A stretch of DNA of 64,000 bases, taken from contig JAGFNQ010009434.1 of the NCBI GenBank assembly GCA_024364735.1, positions 1-64,000 on the forward strand, written 5' to 3'. Shown here piece by piece: positions 1-10,915 of this stretch (the stretch's first letter is position 1; each line of letters begins with the position of its first letter). The translations under genes and the position numbers were made by a program. This DNA comes from Boesenbergia rotunda (Eukaryota > Streptophyta > Magnoliopsida > Zingiberales > Zingiberaceae). Under the pieces are notes generated by a model. It was not told the DNA's origin. It saw nothing but the letters and a program-made list of their open reading frames with translations, and did no database searches.

Positions 1-880
1 TGCTCTGGTTTTCTAGCTCATATAGTGGATGCGAGTCAAGGAGAAGGATTGAAGAGAGAAGAAGTGAGGGTAGTCTGTGACTATCCTGAGGTGTTTCCTG
101 AAGAGTTACCAGGACTCCCTCCCAATCGGGAAATTGAGTTTGAAATTGAGTTGGCCCCAGGAACCAACCCAATTTCGAAGGCACCTTATCGCATGGCACC
201 AGCAGAACTGAAAGAATTACAAGAACAATTGCAAGAGCTGCTTGACAAGGGTTTCATCCGCCCTAGTCATTCACCTTGGGGAGCTCCTGTACTTTTGTCA
301 AGAAGAAGATGGTCTATGCGTGTGCATAGATTACGAGCTTTGAATAAGGTAACCATCAAGAACAAGTACCCCCTTCCTAGAATAGATGATTTATTTGATC
401 AACTGAAGGGGCTACAGTGTTCTCGAAGATAGATCTGCGTTATCATCAGCTCAGGTAAAGGAGAGTGACATCCCCAGGACGGCCTTCAGGACAAGATACG
501 GCCACTATGAATTTGTAGTGATGCCTTTTGGAGTGACCAATGCTCCAACAGTCTTCATGGAGCTGATGAACCACATGTTCAGGGAGTATCTCGATAAATT
601 CGTCATGGTATTTATTGATGATATTCTCATATACTCACAGACTCCAGAGGACCATGCTACACACTTGAGGATAGTGCTGCAGATCCTTCAGCAGGAGAAG
701 CTCTATGCAAAATTCTCAAAGTGTGAGTTTTGGCTAGATCAGGTGGCCTTCCTAGGTCACATTGTATCCAAAGAAGGCATTCAAGTTGATCCAGCCAAGA
801 TAGAAGCAGTCAGCAACTGGTGTAGACCCAAGAATGCCAGTGAAATCAGAAGCTTCTTAGGCTTGGCAGGATATTACTGA
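1..880 (+). pseudogene. Ty3/gypsy reverse transcriptase (Tekay/Del-type chromovirus), broken, 5' end outside window
   Basis: The reading frame is open from the first base, so gag, protease and the start of RT lie outside the window. Visible RT blocks in order are DKGFIRPSHSPWGAP (about 245-290), KVTIKNKYPLPRIDDLF (about 345-400), MPFGVTNAP (520-550) and the catalytic FIDD at 611-622, followed by FLGHIV and SFLGLAGYY. The enzyme would copy element RNA into DNA in cytoplasmic virus-like particles. The frame is interrupted near 290-310, near 415 and near 445 by what look like one-base losses in short homopolymers, and by a TGA at 878-880 in place of the basic residue that normally follows GYY. 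It is followed directly by RNase H and integrase pieces in the usual Ty3/gypsy order. Family is certain; the Tekay/Del assignment rests on the chromodomain downstream and the TGTAACGCC LTR start. Confidence 0.9.
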
Positions 881-886
881 AAATTT

Positions 887-1470
887 GTGGAGAACTTTTC
901 TAGAGTAGCCTCTCCACTCACAGCCTTGACCAGAAAGAACAAGAAGTTTGAATGGTCAGATAAATGCGAGCACAGTTTTCTAGAGCTGAAGAAAAGATTG
1001 ACTAGTGCTCCCATCCTGACTGTTCCAGAGAGTGACAAGGCCTTTGACATCTACAGTGATGCATCCAAGATGGGCCTTGGAGCTGTCCTCATGCAAGACA
1101 GTAAAGTAATAGCATATGCCTCCAGACAGCTCAAGGACTACGAGAAGAATTACCCTACGCATGACCTTGAGCTAGCAGCTGTGGTTTTGCACTGAAGCTC
1201 TGGAGACACTACCTGTATGGAGTGCAGTGCAGAATCTTCACAGACCATCAGAGTTTGAAGTACTTCTTCACTCAGAAGGATCTGAATATGAGGCAGCGCA
1301 GGTGGCTAGAGTTGGTCAAAGATTATGGCTGTGAAATCCTCTACCACCCAGGTAAAGCTAATAGAGTGGCAGATGCACTGAGCAGAAAATCCTGTGCCAC
1401 ACTGATGTCCCTATCATCACTGTCTCTACCACTTCAGAAAGAAATAAAGGATTTTGGAGTCGAGTAATAA
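887..1470 (+). pseudogene. Ty3/gypsy RNase H domain, frameshifted
   Basis: This continues the RT above after the TGA at 878-880. Recognisable RNase H features are FDIYSDASKMGLGAVL (about 1045-1095, containing an acidic catalytic residue), ASRQLKDYEKNYPTHDLEL, TDHQSLKYFF (about 1240-1270) and HPGKANRVADALSR near 1350-1385. The product would degrade template RNA in the RNA-DNA hybrid. Two frame breaks are visible: one at about 1183-1195, where the frame ends after VVLH and resumes one base out of step at KLWRHYLYG, and one at about 1464, where tandem TAA codons appear and the integrase frame starts. Both fit single-base losses. Not functional as written. Confidence 0.88.
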
Positions 1471-1487
1471 TTGGGCAACTTTCTGCA

Positions 1488-2948
1488 TTGACTCTAGAGT
1501 CAACCCTGCTTGTGGATATACAAAGAAAGCAAAGTCAAGACCCAGAGATCCAGAAGATCAAGCAGGAGATCCAAGAGGCAGAAAATTCAGAGTTTCGAGT
1601 ATCAGATAGTGGCATCCTCTATCTTGGAGACCGCCTTTGCGTCCCCAATGATGAGGAACTAAGAAAGAATATTTTAGAAGGGACCCACAGTACCCCGTAC
1701 TCTATGCATCCTGGTTCTACCAAGATGTACCAAGATTTAAAGAAGAGGTTCTGGTGGTCTGGACTCAAGCGAGACGTGGCCAGATATATCAGTACCTGCT
1801 TGACCTGCCAGAGAGTCAAAGCAGAACACCAGAGACCAGGAGGAGTTCTACAGCCACTTCCCATTCCAGAGTGGAAGTGGGAAGAGATATCCATGGATTT
1901 TATCATAGGTCTCCCAAGGACCACCCATGGACACGATGCGATATGGGTGATAGTGGATATATTGACCAAGTCTGCCCACTTCCTACCCATCAAGTTATCG
2001 CATTCAGTAGAGCGGTTAGCACAGCTGTACGTGAAAGAAGTGATCAGGCTTCACGGAGTTCCGAAGTCGATCGTTTCTGACAGAGATGGGCGGTTCATCT
2101 CCCATTTTTGGAGGTGTGTTCAGAATGCCCTAGGCACCAGACTTCAGTTCAGCACAGCTTTCCATCCCCAGACAGATGGACAAACAGAGAGAGTAAATCA
2201 GATTTTAGAAGACATGCTCAGGGCTTGTGCGTTGGACTTTAAAGGTAGTTGGTGCAAATTTCTGTGCTTAGCTGGGTTTGCCTACAACAATAGCTATCAG
2301 GCCACCATCGGGATGGCACCTTATGAGGCATTATATGGCAGGAAATGTAGATCACCCATATGTTGGCAAGAAGCTGGTGAGAAGAAAGAGATGGAGTCAG
2401 GACTAGACAGCCAGACTGAGCTTATAGATGAGACCACTCAGGCTATCCAGACGATCCGCCAGAGGATTGAGACTGCCCAGAGTAGACAGAAAAGTTATGC
2501 TGACACACGCCGTAGGCCACTTGAATTCCAAGTTGGAGATTCAGTATTTCTCAAGGTCGCTCCTATGAAGGGAGTGATGAGATTTGGTAAAAAGGGTAAG
2601 CTAAGTCCTCGCTACATAGGACCCTACAAGATCATGAGGAGGGTTGGTAAGGTAGCATATGAGTTGGACTTACCAGAGGATATGTCAGCTATCCACAGTA
2701 CATTCCATGTCTCCATGCTAAAGAAGTGTATTCACGACCCTAGCCAAGTGATTCAGCCTCAGTCAGTACAGATCCAAGAAGATCTTAGTTATGAGAGCAG
2801 ACCGACACAGATAGTGGACAAAGTAGTTAAAAGATTAAGAAACAGAGAAGTGCCACTAGTGAAGGTCATCTGGCAGAATCAAAAGCATGAAGAGGCTACT
2901 TGGGAACGTGAGGACAGCATGAGAGAGAGATATCCAGAATTATTCTAA
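1488..2948 (+). CDS. Ty3/gypsy chromovirus integrase with C-terminal chromodomain
   Basis: A long open frame (486 codons from the first usable start; the real product would be cleaved from a polyprotein, so the start is nominal). Residues H67, H74, C104 and C107 form the HHCC zinc-binding domain. The DDE core has D137 (SMDF), D198 (VSDRDGRF) and E241 (LEDMLRAC), with the family signature FHPQTDGQTERVN before the glutamate. After a basic linker comes the GPY-like block SPRYIGPYKI (about residues 378-387). The C terminus, about 440-486, reads as a chromodomain ending EEATWEREDSMRERYPELF. Integrase inserts element cDNA, and in chromoviruses the chromodomain biases insertion toward heterochromatin. 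This is the best-preserved part of the element; RT and RNase H upstream are broken, so the copy is not autonomous. The 3' LTR starts 36 bases after the stop. Confidence 0.9.
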   Translation: MTLESTLLVDIQRKQSQDPEIQKIKQEIQEAENSEFRVSDSGILYLGDRLCVPNDEELRKNILEGTHSTPYSMHPGSTKMYQDLKKRFWWSGLKRDVARYISTCLTCQRVKAEHQRPGGVLQPLPIPEWKWEEISMDFIIGLPRTTHGHDAIWVIVDILTKSAHFLPIKLSHSVERLAQLYVKEVIRLHGVPKSIVSDRDGRFISHFWRCVQNALGTRLQFSTAFHPQTDGQTERVNQILEDMLRACALDFKGSWCKFLCLAGFAYNNSYQATIGMAPYEALYGRKCRSPICWQEAGEKKEMESGLDSQTELIDETTQAIQTIRQRIETAQSRQKSYADTRRRPLEFQVGDSVFLKVAPMKGVMRFGKKGKLSPRYIGPYKIMRRVGKVAYELDLPEDMSAIHSTFHVSMLKKCIHDPSQVIQPQSVQIQEDLSYESRPTQIVDKVVKRLRNREVPLVKVIWQNQKHEEATWEREDSMRERYPELF

Positions 2949-2970
2949 GTTCGAGGACGAACTTTTCATA

Positions 2971-2983
2971 AGGTATGGGGGAT
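2971..2983 (+). other. Polypurine tract of the gypsy element
   Basis: A purine-rich run with five consecutive G lies immediately before the LTR start at 2984, where plus-strand DNA synthesis is primed. Its position between the integrase stop and the TG of the LTR identifies it. Confidence 0.75.
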
Positions 2984-3139
2984 TGTAACGCCCTAAAATT
3001 CCCATTTTTAGTTCTTAAAGTCCTTAGAATTATTTAAAAATGGTTTAGAAATATTCTAGATATTTTTAGAAATTTTTAGAATATTTTTATAGAATTTTCC
3101 GAGTCCGTTTAGTATTTTTAAAAAAGGAAAAACATTTAA

Positions 3140-3215
3140 GGGCAGCAAGGGATTCGAACCCGCGACCAGCATGAGACCAAGCGCGCACATGACCAACTGG
3201 GCTGGTTGGTTTTGT
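3140..3215 (-). other. tRNA-Met-like relic inside the gypsy LTR
   Basis: Read on the minus strand, the segment has a perfect B-box (GGTTCGAATCC, near 3151-3163), an A-box-like CAGCCCAGTTGG near 3199-3210 and a CTCAT anticodon-loop-like word between them, followed by a GC-rich 3' end. The region between the anticodon arm and the T arm is too short for an intact cloverleaf, so this is a degenerate tRNA or a SINE-like remnant, not a working gene. Whether it acts as an internal Pol III promoter is unknown. Confidence 0.4.
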
Positions 3216-3273
3216 TGAAATAAATTGGGCGAAACAATAGATAAGGTATAGTTAGGTAAATTCGCCCCATAAG

Positions 3274-3281
3274 TATAAATA
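3274..3281 (+). promoter_or_regulatory. Probable TATA box of the gypsy LTR
   Basis: TATAAATA preceded by a GC-containing stretch and followed by a pyrimidine-rich segment at 3305-3390 suitable as a leader. It would mark the U3/R boundary about 320 bp into the LTR. Confidence 0.5.
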
Positions 3282-5035
3282 GATAATTAAAGAGAGAAAT
3301 TTTATTTTCTCTCAACCTAAACCCTTTCTCTCCCTCGCCCAACACCTTGCGCCGACTCCTTTCCCCTCTCCTCTCTTGGGCGACACCACACCAAGGCCTA
3401 GAGGGCCGGCCAAGGCTCTCCTCCGAGAGATATTCCTATATTTGGGATCCCCGCGACGAGAGGAACGCGTAGGCGCGAAGAATTCTCCGAGATCTCAATT
3501 TTTTTCCGAGCCCTAGACGTCAATCTTGGTTGTAAGTCCAAGATATCAATGTAAGTACTGCTCACCTGCAGTAAGAGGCGGTTTTTCCACGAGAATTTCC
3601 TTTAAAAGTTTTAAAAGAGATAGTTTCTTTAAGTTATGATTTTTGGCATGTGATGTTAGTTCATTATATGTTTGTGTAAGTTGATTAAGCACCCTATATG
3701 AGATTAGGGCTAAGAAAAGTTATGAGAAAAGAAAAGAGAAGATAAAGATAAGAAAAGAAAAGGCCAAGACCTTAAGAAATCCCCAAAAGTCAAGACTTAG
3801 GGATTTTAGCACGCAAGGTGCTCGAGAAAATGCCAAGGCATTTACAGATAAGAAAAAAAAAAGAAAGAAAAGCTATTTTATTTTCTAAGGCCAGTACCCG
3901 GCGTCCAAGGGCGTCGTTAAAGAAATCCAGGTGTCCAATTCCAAGGTCTTGGCCCTGGTAGACCAAGGTCTGCTCTATTAGAATTGGTGGCTCGCTACCC
4001 CAACCTTTTAGGGAACGCGCATCAGATGGTACTTACGTCTTCAGTGGATCCAAGTGATTATTATTTTCAAGTATATGCTTTAGCAAAGTTTCTAAAGTTT
4101 AAAGAGTTTTCAAAAAGTTAAAGAATAGCTAAAGTTTCAAGTTGAGCCAAGAAAAGTAAATCGAGATTTATTAATGCTTGAGTATGCATGTTTTTTTGGA
4201 GTTATACATGTTCTTAGTTTTCTTTCAAGCATATAAGTATCTTATATGATTTTCATATTGTTCAAAAGCATGTTTGCACATTTCGAGATTTTGTGAGCTA
4301 GATAGTACTTACTAAGCTTTTTGCTTACTAGTTGCATTTCCTCTTACTGCAGATAAAGGTAAAGGCAAGCAATTCTGAAGGAAGGCGACGAGGCGGTGCT
4401 GAGTAAAGTGTGTGTGGTGGCTGATTTTGGAGAGATCTTTGGGATGAGACAATTTAGTTATTTGAATTACAATGTTATAGTTTATTCAAATTTCAAGTCC
4501 TTGCTTTATGGAGTTTAGCGAACATTTAAGCTTTGAATAGTTTTACATGCTCAATTTCTTAGGGTGAAGATTCCATGTCATTTCATTTAGCATATATATC
4601 CTTATGATGGCATTGGATGAGTAGAAGTGTGAGTAGTTGGAAATATTGATACTTTGTTAGAAATATAGATGCATGTGCCAAGATAGTATTAATTTCTCTT
4701 TGAATCAAGTTTTATTGCTTAAATATGTTTAGAAGAGTTGCATTCACATTTCATAATGCTTTAGCAAGGTTATAGAACATGTATTTGGTGTTATGAATGC
4801 ATAGGAGTCAAGATTGGTACACACTCTATTGTTAAAGTTCATATAACCTTGAATAGCTTATTTTCTTCCGCAAAAGTCCTAATTACAAGTTTATGGATTC
4901 ATTTTGATTGGCCAAATTGATTGGAAAACTGGCCTAGAGTATAGAAATGGTGTCATGATTCTATTTGGCTCGAAAGTATAGGTTTGGTGGAGTTTTGAAG
5001 CAAGTGCCGAAATCTGAAAATTCTGTTTTCAGGCC

Positions 5036-5070
5036 TATCAGTCGACTGATACAGTATCAGTCGACTGATA
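5036..5070. repeat. Two identical 16 bp palindromes in the gypsy LTR
   Basis: TATCAGTCGACTGATA occurs at 5036-5051 and again at 5055-5070, separated by three bases. Each copy is perfectly self-complementary, and the pair can also form a hairpin. Unlike the palindrome pairs in families A, B and E, this one lies near the LTR 3' end, far from the TATA box. Confidence 0.9.
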
Positions 5071-5298
5071 CCCGAAGGTGGAGTTGGGCGAGGCAAGTTT
5101 CAATAAGTTTCATCTTAGGAGTTTTTGAGGAAGAAAGTGTGACATGGTATCATGCATGACTATTAGAGTTAGTATATCATAGATAGATTTAAATTGAGAA
5201 GAAAAAAAAAAAGATTTCCGCATTCTTTAGTCGTGCATTAGAGTCAAGAAGTAAAGAAAGTAACGATCCGTCTAAGGCAGAGAAGGCGGGTCGCTACA

Positions 5299-5603
5299 CT
5301 TAGACCCTAGGACTTTCCCGAGTACAATCACACAACACTCGCACCCTCACGATTCGACTGACTCCTCCATCGTAGCCTTGACTGTTGCCTTCGCGCCCTC
5401 TTCATCTTCGACTCTCGTCCCTCGGATGCACGCAAGCCTCCAACTTGCCTCCACGCCATCCTTCACGCATGCCTTGAAATCCATGCCCATCAGCTCATCG
5501 TTCCTGCTCTCCAAGGTCCCTCAGGTGCATACAAGCCTCCAGCTTGTCTCCATGCCACCCTTCACCATTCCGAGGTCGTCCAGTCAAGTCCATATGTGTA
5601 ACT
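5299..5603 (-). repeat. Fragment of copia LTR family A
   Basis: The sequence matches, in reverse orientation, the middle of LTR A as seen at about 32900-33200 and 38602-38900, and in the same orientation at about 43210-43500. Shared landmarks are the CCTCCAGCTTG words and repeated CCCTCGGATGC. It is cut at 5298 by the gypsy LTR and at 5603 by element C. Apparent ORFs in this family occur in several frames and are not genes. Confidence 0.75.
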
Positions 5604-7056
5604 TGTAGGACCGATGCACGTGAGAGGGGGGGGGGTGAATCACGTGACTTTTAAAATCTTCGTTATAGAATCAGAGTCGATAGAAAATTGTACGATGCTC
5701 TGAAAAACGTGCACAGCTGAAAAATTAAAACAAAAAGCGAAAGCAAAAAATAATAAAAAATTACACGAGGTGTTTTACTTCATTCGGAGCCTTCGGCGAC
5801 TCCTACTCGAAGACCCAGGCTCCTTGAGCCTTTCCTGTGGGCAATCCACTAAAAACCTCTATCGGCAAACTCCCGGTAGAGTGATTTGAATACAAGATTA
5901 GGTGGAAGTGTAACAACCCTACACTTCCCCTTTTAATAATTTAAGTGCAGACAGAACAAAAATTATGTTACTCAACACTTAGATTTATCTGAAGCAGCTT
6001 GGGTGTTGGGAGCGATCTTCCGGCAGCGGTCGGACAACGTCGAGTCAAAGCACAAACCGCAGCAGAGGAGCGTAGAAGCAAGAGAGTGCCAAAGCTTGAA
6101 CCAAAAATTTTTTTTCTCTTTCCTAGAGGGCTTGCTTGCTTCCTTTTATAGTGCCTCGATGCATAATCTTCTCAGCTCAAATTTTATCCATCAGCAAGAA
6201 GGAATAATTCAAACAAGATAATGTTTCTATCTTTGCTTCACTTAAATAATTTAAATAAAATTTAATCTGAAAAGTCAACCAAGAGGTTTTATCCTCTTAC
6301 CTCACCAAGGCTTTTTGTTTTTCGAAAAAAAAAATTCAAAATACAATTTAAAAAGAGATTTGATCCTTCTAGCTAGGCTTCACGTGAGAATTTTAAGCAT
6401 TAATAGGAATAATTAGAAAATAACAATAAGATTTTATCATTAGTAGGAATAATTTTATTCTCCAAAAAAATAAGAAATACGAATAATTTTAAATGAAAAT
6501 TTATTCTCCACCGAGGCTTTAGATGAGGAATAAATTTATAAAATTAACCTATAAAATCTAATTAGTTCACATATCGAATAAATCCTGTAAAATAGAGTTA
6601 ATGAATTTAGAGTTAATTAGACCCCGTCCAAACCTGGATAAGGATCTAACCAGGACTCAACCGAGGTCACCAAAATGGGCCTAAGTTGGACCGCGCCTAC
6701 AGTCCTAAAATAGGACCCGTCCTCACTAGTTCGCTCCTCCAGTGACTTACCTTACTTATCTCGTGCAGCTCTACTCAACTTCTTAACCCACCATGTCTTC
6801 CTGCCAGGGCTCAACCACCCTGGTCTTTTTGCCAAGTTTCAACCAACTTGGGCTTCAGCCAATTGTCAGGCCCCATGAACCTAACTGGACTTCCTGCCAG
6901 GACTCAACCACCCTGGACTTCAGCCTGGTGTCAGGTCCTAAGTCTTTCAACCCTGCACACTTAGTAAAGAGGTCAAAACCAAAAGCAAGCCTAACTTTAA
7001 CCTATTTGTCATTCATCAAAACCCAAGTTTAACTATTAGTGCAAATTGCACCAACA
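5604..7056 (-). repeat. 3' LTR of element C (1453 bp)
   Basis: On the plus strand it runs TGTAGGACCG to GCACCAACA; in element sense it is TGTTGGTGCA...CCTACA. It matches the LTR at 14616-16062 along its full length with scattered substitutions and small indels. A minus-strand TATA box lies at 6144-6151. Near 6795-6935 there are inverted words built on CCAGG...CCTGG and CCAAG...CTTGG. Confidence 0.92.
6144..6151 (-). promoter_or_regulatory. Probable TATA box of LTR C
   Basis: Read on the minus strand, CTATAAAAGG. The same word is conserved in the second LTR at 15147-15154, as expected for the U3 core promoter. Confidence 0.55.
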
Positions 7057-7075
7057 ATCTCCCCCTTTTTGATGC
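7057..7075 (-). other. Polypurine tract of element C
   Basis: In element sense an A-run followed by GGGGGAGAT directly abuts the 3' LTR. This is the plus-strand priming site of copia elements. Confidence 0.75.
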
Positions 7076-8060
7076 AATGACAACCTGGGTTAAAGTTAGA
7101 ACATACCAGATAAAGCAATGAGTCCAAAAAGAATATGCAAATGACATGCTCTAAGATCTGGAGTTTTTAATTTCTTTAAGTTTTTAATATCTAAAAACTT
7201 TAACTTCTAACTTAACCCTTAAACCCTCCCCCTTTGGCATTCATCAAAACAAAGAAATAATAAGTGCGCAAGCATCAGAAATAAACAGAGCATTCAAGTA
7301 ATATGCTAGCCAAAAAAAACTTTAAGTATTTGGGGAAAAATGCTTAACAAGCATACTAAGTTTCTGAACTGATTCAGAGGGGGAAGTCAAGTTCTTAATT
7401 TAACACAAACAATCTGAGAGCATAAAGAAAATGACTAGGTGTAAATTTAGAAGATTTCTCCAAAATTTTCTTTTCAAAAGATCATTTAGAATATTTTCAG
7501 GATTAATTTGAGAAAAAACTTTCAAGATCATATTCGAAAGAGCACAAAAAGAGAAAGATTTTAACATATGCTCTCCTTGAACCAGGTAAGAATTTTAGCC
7601 CTTTTTAGGTGTCTAACCTTAATTACTAGCTAACTATCTAGATGATAGTAGTGTTCACTGGGTTAGTCAAGTCAAGTAATAATGTCTAGCTCAGATTTTA
7701 ACTCACGACTACTTGACTTGATCACTGTAATATGGGTATTTTACGCCTAGACTTACTGCGATGCACAGATTTAAGCATTCTGAAGTCCAGGCAAAGTCCT
7801 ATGCATCTCACAACCGTTCTATGTTTTGCAAGCACAAACAAGTTATCCTTAATGTATTTTGTGAGATGCGGCTACCTAAATCTATAGGTTCATGCAGTTT
7901 TAGGGGTTAAACTTAGGCTAAGTCCACCAATTTTTTTTTAATGCTACTTTGAAATACTAAAATTAATCCAATTAAACCAAAAATCAAAGTAATTAAGCTA
8001 ATGACCAAACAGAATATGCGAGCTGATTGTTCAAAAGAAGTAAGTGTGATCAGGTCAGTT
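7076..8060 (-). other. Non-coding 3' region of element C between RNase H and the polypurine tract
   Basis: About 1 kb of AT-rich sequence without a credible gene. A long untranslated stretch with several CCCCCTT (minus-strand AAGGGGG) words is typical of Maximus/SIRE-type elements, some of which carry an envelope-like gene here; none is recognisable. Confidence 0.5.
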
Positions 8061-9744
8061 CTAGTCTATAACACACATTCCTATTAACCTTCTTAAGTTA
8101 CTAAATTTAGATTCAGGGAGTGGTTTAGTAAATATATCAGCTAGGTTAACCTTAGATTCAACATGGTTAAGTTCAATTTCTCCTTTATTAACATGATCTC
8201 TGACAAAATGATGTTTAATTTCTATATGTTTGGTCCTAGAGTGGTGGACTGGGTTTTTGGTTAGATTAATTGAACTTAGATTATCAATAAAGATTTTGAC
8301 TTTCTTAAAATCCAAGTTAAAGTCTTTTAACGTATGCATCATCCAAAGTAATTGGGCTACACGTACACTCACCCATGGCTATGTACTCAGCTTCAGTGGT
8401 GGATAGGGCAACGCAGTGCTGTTTTCTACTAAACCAACTAACTAGTGAGGGCCCTAGAAGTTGGCATCCACCACTGGTACTTTTCCTATCTAATTTACAG
8501 CCAGCATAATCTGAGTCAGAAAATCCAATAAGTTCAAATTGGGATGTTCTAGGATACCAAATTCCTAAACTTTCTGTCCCTTTAAGGTACCTAAATATTC
8601 TTTTAACTAGGGTTAGATGTGACTCTTTAGCACATGTTTGATACCTAGCACACATACTAACTGCAAAGAGAATGTCAGGTCGACTTGCAGTCAGGTAAAG
8701 TAAGCTGCCTATAGCACTTCTATAATATTTAAGGTCAACAGGTTTGCCATTTGGGTCACTATCTATAGTTTGATTGGTAGCCATAGGTGTTTTAATTTCT
8801 TTTACACTATCTATTCCAAAATTTTTAAGTAGTTCTTTAGTGTATTTTTGTTGATAGACAAAAGTACCCTCACTGGTCTGTTTTATTTGTAGCCCTAAAA
8901 AGAAAGTTAATTGGCCTACTAAACTCATTTCAAATTCATTTTTCATTACCGTAATAAAATCTTGCAAAAATTTTGAGTTAGTTGAGCCAAATATTATATC
9001 ATCTACATATACTTGGGCTATAAAAATATCAGTTTTTAAGGTTTTAACAAATAGTGTTGGGTCAATTTTACCTTGGTTAAAACCTTTAGATACTAAATGG
9101 TTAGACAGTCTTTCATACCAGACCCTAGGGGCTTGCTTAAGTCCATATAGGGCTTTTTTTAGTTTAAAGACATAGTCAGGGTGTTCTAAGCTTTCAAAAC
9201 CAGGGGGTTGCCCTACATAAACCTCTTCCTTAATTAGGTCATTTAGGAAGGCTGACTTAACATCCATTTGATACAATTTGAATCCTTTATGGGTTGCATA
9301 ACTTAAAAGCATCCTAATAGATTCAAGTCGAGCTACAGGGGCATAGGTTTCATCATAATCAAGTCCTTTTACTTGGCTAAACCCTTTAGCTACTAACCTA
9401 GCCTTATTCCTATTATTCACCTTGTTCATTAAGTTTATTCCTAAAGACCCATTTGGTTTCAATGAACTTTTTGTTTTAGGTAAGGGTACTAAATCCCAGA
9501 CTTGACTACGTTCAAATTGGGCTAACTCCTCTTGCATAGCTATGATCCAATCAAGGTCAAGTAAAGATTCTTCTACTGATTTTGGTTCAATTTTGGAAAT
9601 TAAAGCAATTTGGCTAAGGTTTCTAAAGGCTGACCTAGTTTGAACCCTTAGTTCTGGATCACCTATGATTTGATCAATAGGGTGGGCTGAGCTGACTCGA
9701 ATAGTTTGGTTTGAAGGTTCAGTCAGGTCTTGAATGGGTTTCAC
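8061..9744 (-). pseudogene. Ty1/copia reverse transcriptase-RNase H of element C
   Basis: A 475-codon frame (9744-8317) is continued by a second frame (8372-8061) after a frameshift near 8360. RT motifs include KARLVAKGFSQVKGLDYDET (about residues 114-132), MDVKSAFLN with D161, KKALYGLKQAPRVWY and the catalytic YVDD at 246-249. RNase H follows with FSDSDYAGCKLDRKSTSG and STTEAEYIAMGEC; the second frame supplies KHIEIKHHFVRDHV and NLADIFTKPLPE. The usual KWVF block before KARLVAKG is replaced by unrelated residues, another sign of decay. The protein would copy and trim element RNA. The terminal IDFTKPLP-type ending and long 3' region agree with a Maximus/SIRE lineage, but the lineage is an inference. 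Confidence 0.9.
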
Positions 9745-10515
9745 TGGTCAGACCTCAATCATTGGTTGTAGGTGATTGATCAGAGTTATTTGGGTCAGAT
9801 GTTCATCATTTACATTTGGTTTCTTCATTCTTAGGTGGTAAACCGATAGGCTCTACTGGTAGGAAACCTACAAGATACTCCAACCTTAGATGTTTCCTAA
9901 GTGTTTCTATATTTATATATTTTAATCTTTAAAATACTTAATATTAGGTTGTTTGTTTAATAGATTTCAAAAGAGTTTTTCTAGATTTATTTATAGTTAT
10001 TTGTTTGTACATAGCAGGCTTACTGACAGTCGAAAGTATTAATTTATTCATTAAGCATTGTTCTGGTTCTTTGTATATTCTTTCTACAATTATTTGTTGG
10101 TGTTTGGAGGAAATTCATGTTAGCCATTTTTTAACAGATTATTATTTTTGATTTTTGTTACCGTTTCTTTCTTATAATTTTTTTTCATTTTTATTTTTGC
10201 TTGATTATATTTTTCATCTTTATTTTTTAAGAATTTTACCCAGGTGAATCTTGAATAGTCATCTATAATTACTAAACAGTATAGATTCCCACTAATTGAT
10301 TTTACCCCATGTGAGTCAAATAGGTCTAGGTGAATTAATTCAAGAATTGATTTAGTTTGAGTTTAATTAGTTGGTTTGTGAGTTGATCTAGTTTGTTTCC
10401 CTTGTTGACAAGCATTACATAAGGTTGTCTCAAAGTTAGGTAACTTTGGTAGGCCTCTAACTAAACCATTTAGTTTAGGTAATTTTCTGAAGTGAGTGTG
10501 TGAAAGTCTCCTATG
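9745..10515 (-). pseudogene. Integrase remnant of element C
   Basis: In element sense the HHCC pre-integrase block is present (HRRLSHTHFRKLPKL...CNACQQGKQTR, about 10515-10375), but a TGA replaces the tryptophan before HRR. The start of the core follows (VIIDDYSRFTWVKFL near 10290-10250), then the frame dissolves into AT-rich sequence and the rest of the DDE core and the C-terminal domain are missing. This implies an internal deletion of several hundred bases between integrase and RT. No integration function can remain. Confidence 0.75.
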
Positions 10516-10915
10516 TCATAGCCAAGTCTCATCCTTATGTGTTAAAAGACAATTTGCTAGGGGACGGATTAACCTAATTTCATAGATGTTATTGTGTCTA
10601 TGTCCTCTAAGTGTGATGTTTGGGTTGTCAGTGTGCTTGATCATACATTCATTGGACAAGAACCTAACCTTATACCCAGTGTCACACAATTGGCTGATAC
10701 TTAGTAAATTGAAGTGAAAGTTTTCAAGAAGTAAGACATTTTTAATTATAAAATCAAACTCAAGTTCAATGTTACCTAGGCCAATTACCTTAAGTTTACC
10801 GTTGTTTCCAAACGCAACTGTCCCTAGACTTTTGTACTTGAGTTTTGTAAACTTGGTGGGATCCCCAGTCATATGTCTGGAGCACCGACTATCGATAATC
10901 CACTTGTTTTTCTAC
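10516..10915 (-). pseudogene. Aspartic protease remnant of element C with altered active site
   Basis: The minus-strand frame reads WIIDSRCSRHMTGD, then VAFGNNGKLKVIGLGNI and VLLLENFHFNLLSISQLCDTGY, the standard copia protease layout. The catalytic DSG triplet is DSR here, which should abolish activity. The protease would cut the Gag-Pol polyprotein. It runs directly into the integrase remnant. Confidence 0.8.

Larger units (their letters stand above)
2984..5298 (+). repeat. 3' LTR of the gypsy chromovirus (2315 bp)
   Basis: It begins TGTAACGCCC right after the polypurine tract and ends GGTCGCTACA, giving the TG...CA ends and short inverted TGTA/TACA termini usual for LTRs. It contains a TATA box at 3274-3281, a pyrimidine-rich leader, a tRNA-like relic on the minus strand (about 3140-3215) and two 16 bp palindromes near its 3' end (5036-5070). 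No protein-coding gene is seen; short ORFs here are chance. The 5' LTR is outside the window, so the target duplication cannot be tested. Confidence 0.85.

Noticed and set aside
1..2948. Integrated pararetrovirus instead of Ty3/gypsy element
   Set aside because: Integrase, chromodomain, polypurine tract and LTR are present; no movement or coat protein motif was seen.
5378..5608. Open frames in LTR A fragments (also at 32848-33261, 38604-39125, 43287-43567)
   Set aside because: The same sequence is open in several frames on both strands and recurs only in LTR A copies; no domain is seen. It is repeat sequence, not a gene.
7076..8060. Envelope-like gene expected in some SIRE elements
   Set aside because: No frame of useful length or membrane segment was found between RNase H and the polypurine tract.
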